Under the pieces are notes generated by a model. That model did no database searches, was not told the origin of the DNA, and was given only the letters and a program-made list of their open reading frames with translations. The position numbers and the translations under genes are program-made. From assembly GCA_017849555.1 (NCBI GenBank), contig JAFIGU010000095.1:1-64000 (forward strand): a stretch of 64,000 nucleotides of DNA, in the 5' to 3' direction. Shown here one piece after another: positions 63,479-64,000 of the stretch; position 1 is the stretch's first letter, and each line of letters begins with the position of its first letter. Source of the stretch: Sphingomonas sp. GTDB lineage: Bacteria > Pseudomonadota > Alphaproteobacteria > Sphingomonadales > Sphingomonadaceae.

Positions 63479-64000
63479 ATGATCAGCACCAGCGACGTCC
63501 TCATCGTCGGTTCCGGCGCGGCCGGGCTGACCGCCGCGCTCAACCTCGCCGACCGTTTCAAGGTCACCGTGCTCGCCAAGGGCGCGCTCAACGAGGGCTC
63601 GACCGCGCATGCGCAGGGCGGGATCGCCGCGGTGCTCGAACCGGGCGACACGTTCGACAGCCATATCGAGGATACGATGATCGCCGGCGCGGGGCTCAAC
63701 GACCGCGCCACCGTCGAATTCGTCGTCGAGAACGCCCCCGCCGCGATCCAGCGGCTGCAGGCATTGGGCGTGCCTTTCGCCACCGAGGGCGACGCGCTCC
63801 ACCTGACGCGCGAGGGCGGGCATTCGCACCGCCGCATCGTCCATGTCGCCGACGCGACCGGCTGGGCGGTGCAGGAGGCGCTCCAGCGCGCCGCCGAGAA
63901 ACACCCCAATATCACCCTCGTCCCCGATCAGGTCGCGATCGACCTCGCCACCAGCCGGCATGAGGAGCGCTATTCGGGCGCGGGCAACGTGTGGGGGGTC
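63479..64000 (+). CDS. nadB: L-aspartate oxidase, N-terminal part (cut by window edge)
   Basis: 174 visible codons start at ATG 63,479. VLIVGSGAAGLTAAL near residues 8-22 is the FAD-binding dinucleotide motif, and STAHAQGGIAAVL near 42-54 is a signature of NadB. GGHSHRRIVHVADATGWAV near 115-133 fits substrate binding. The enzyme makes iminoaspartate, the first step of NAD biosynthesis. The C-terminus lies beyond the window. Confidence 0.93.
   Translation, partial: MISTSDVLIVGSGAAGLTAALNLADRFKVTVLAKGALNEGSTAHAQGGIAAVLEPGDTFDSHIEDTMIAGAGLNDRATVEFVVENAPAAIQRLQALGVPFATEGDALHLTREGGHSHRRIVHVADATGWAVQEALQRAAEKHPNITLVPDQVAIDLATSRHEERYSGAGNVWGV

Overview
The window looks like a high-GC alphaproteobacterium of the order Sphingomonadales, most likely Sphingomonas or a close relative. 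The evidence is GC-rich codon use, the gene neighbourhoods (uppP-gltD-gltB, infA-maf-RNase E/G-yacG-tRNA-Phe, glyA-nrdR), two families of long intergenic palindromes of the kind seen in sphingomonads, and tRNA promoters with a CTAGAG -10 box. The genus is inference; no rRNA is present.

Positions 1 to about 25,560 are the right-hand part of an integrative and conjugative element (ICE) inserted at the 3' end of a tRNA-Leu(CAG) gene. Its left end is outside the window. From left to right it carries: (i) the tail of an IS3-family transposase; (ii) an accessory island of about 10 kb that looks like anti-phage defence; (iii) a P-type conjugation cluster, traG, a ribbon-helix-helix gene and trbBCDEJLFGI, followed by a DUF2274 gene and an excisionase-like gene; (iv) a hipBA toxin-antitoxin pair whose upstream region holds three repeats phased at exactly 27 bp; (v) a tyrosine integrase next to the tRNA.

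The accessory island is the most interesting part. It has an FRG-domain gene and two divergent operons that share a 257-bp intergenic region. The leftward operon couples a thymidine-phosphorylase-fold protein, which keeps its pyrimidine-contact residues but has lost its phosphate-site residues, to a 1213-aa protein with a zinc ribbon, a Ser/Thr kinase-like domain, an ORC/STAND-like P-loop ATPase and a C-terminal CARF-like motif. The rightward operon couples a nucleosidase of the MTAN/PNP superfamily with apparently intact catalytic residues, a NACHT-like NTPase with HEAT repeats, and a dCMP-deaminase-like protein. Both operons pair a nucleoside-active enzyme with a large P-loop NTPase, and genes within each overlap or abut. 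I propose one or two nucleotide-depletion immune systems, possibly a single five-gene system. I cannot assign them to a named system from sequence alone.

From about 25,700 to 64,000 the window is ordinary chromosome: cell-wall genes (uppP, a class A PBP), ammonia assimilation (gltD, gltB), peptidases (pepN, M28, S9, aspartyl protease with PDZ), two EamA transporters (one behind a ykkC-class riboswitch), fatty-acid or thiolase enzymes, rpiB, glyA, nrdR, trmJ, infA-maf-RNase E/G-yacG, tRNA-Phe, a K+-independent-type proton pyrophosphatase, thiL and the start of nadB. Many intergenic gaps hold large palindromes. Stretches over 300 bp without a gene are 9,986-10,388 (nothing recognised) and 47,542-47,941 (riboswitch plus a palindrome).
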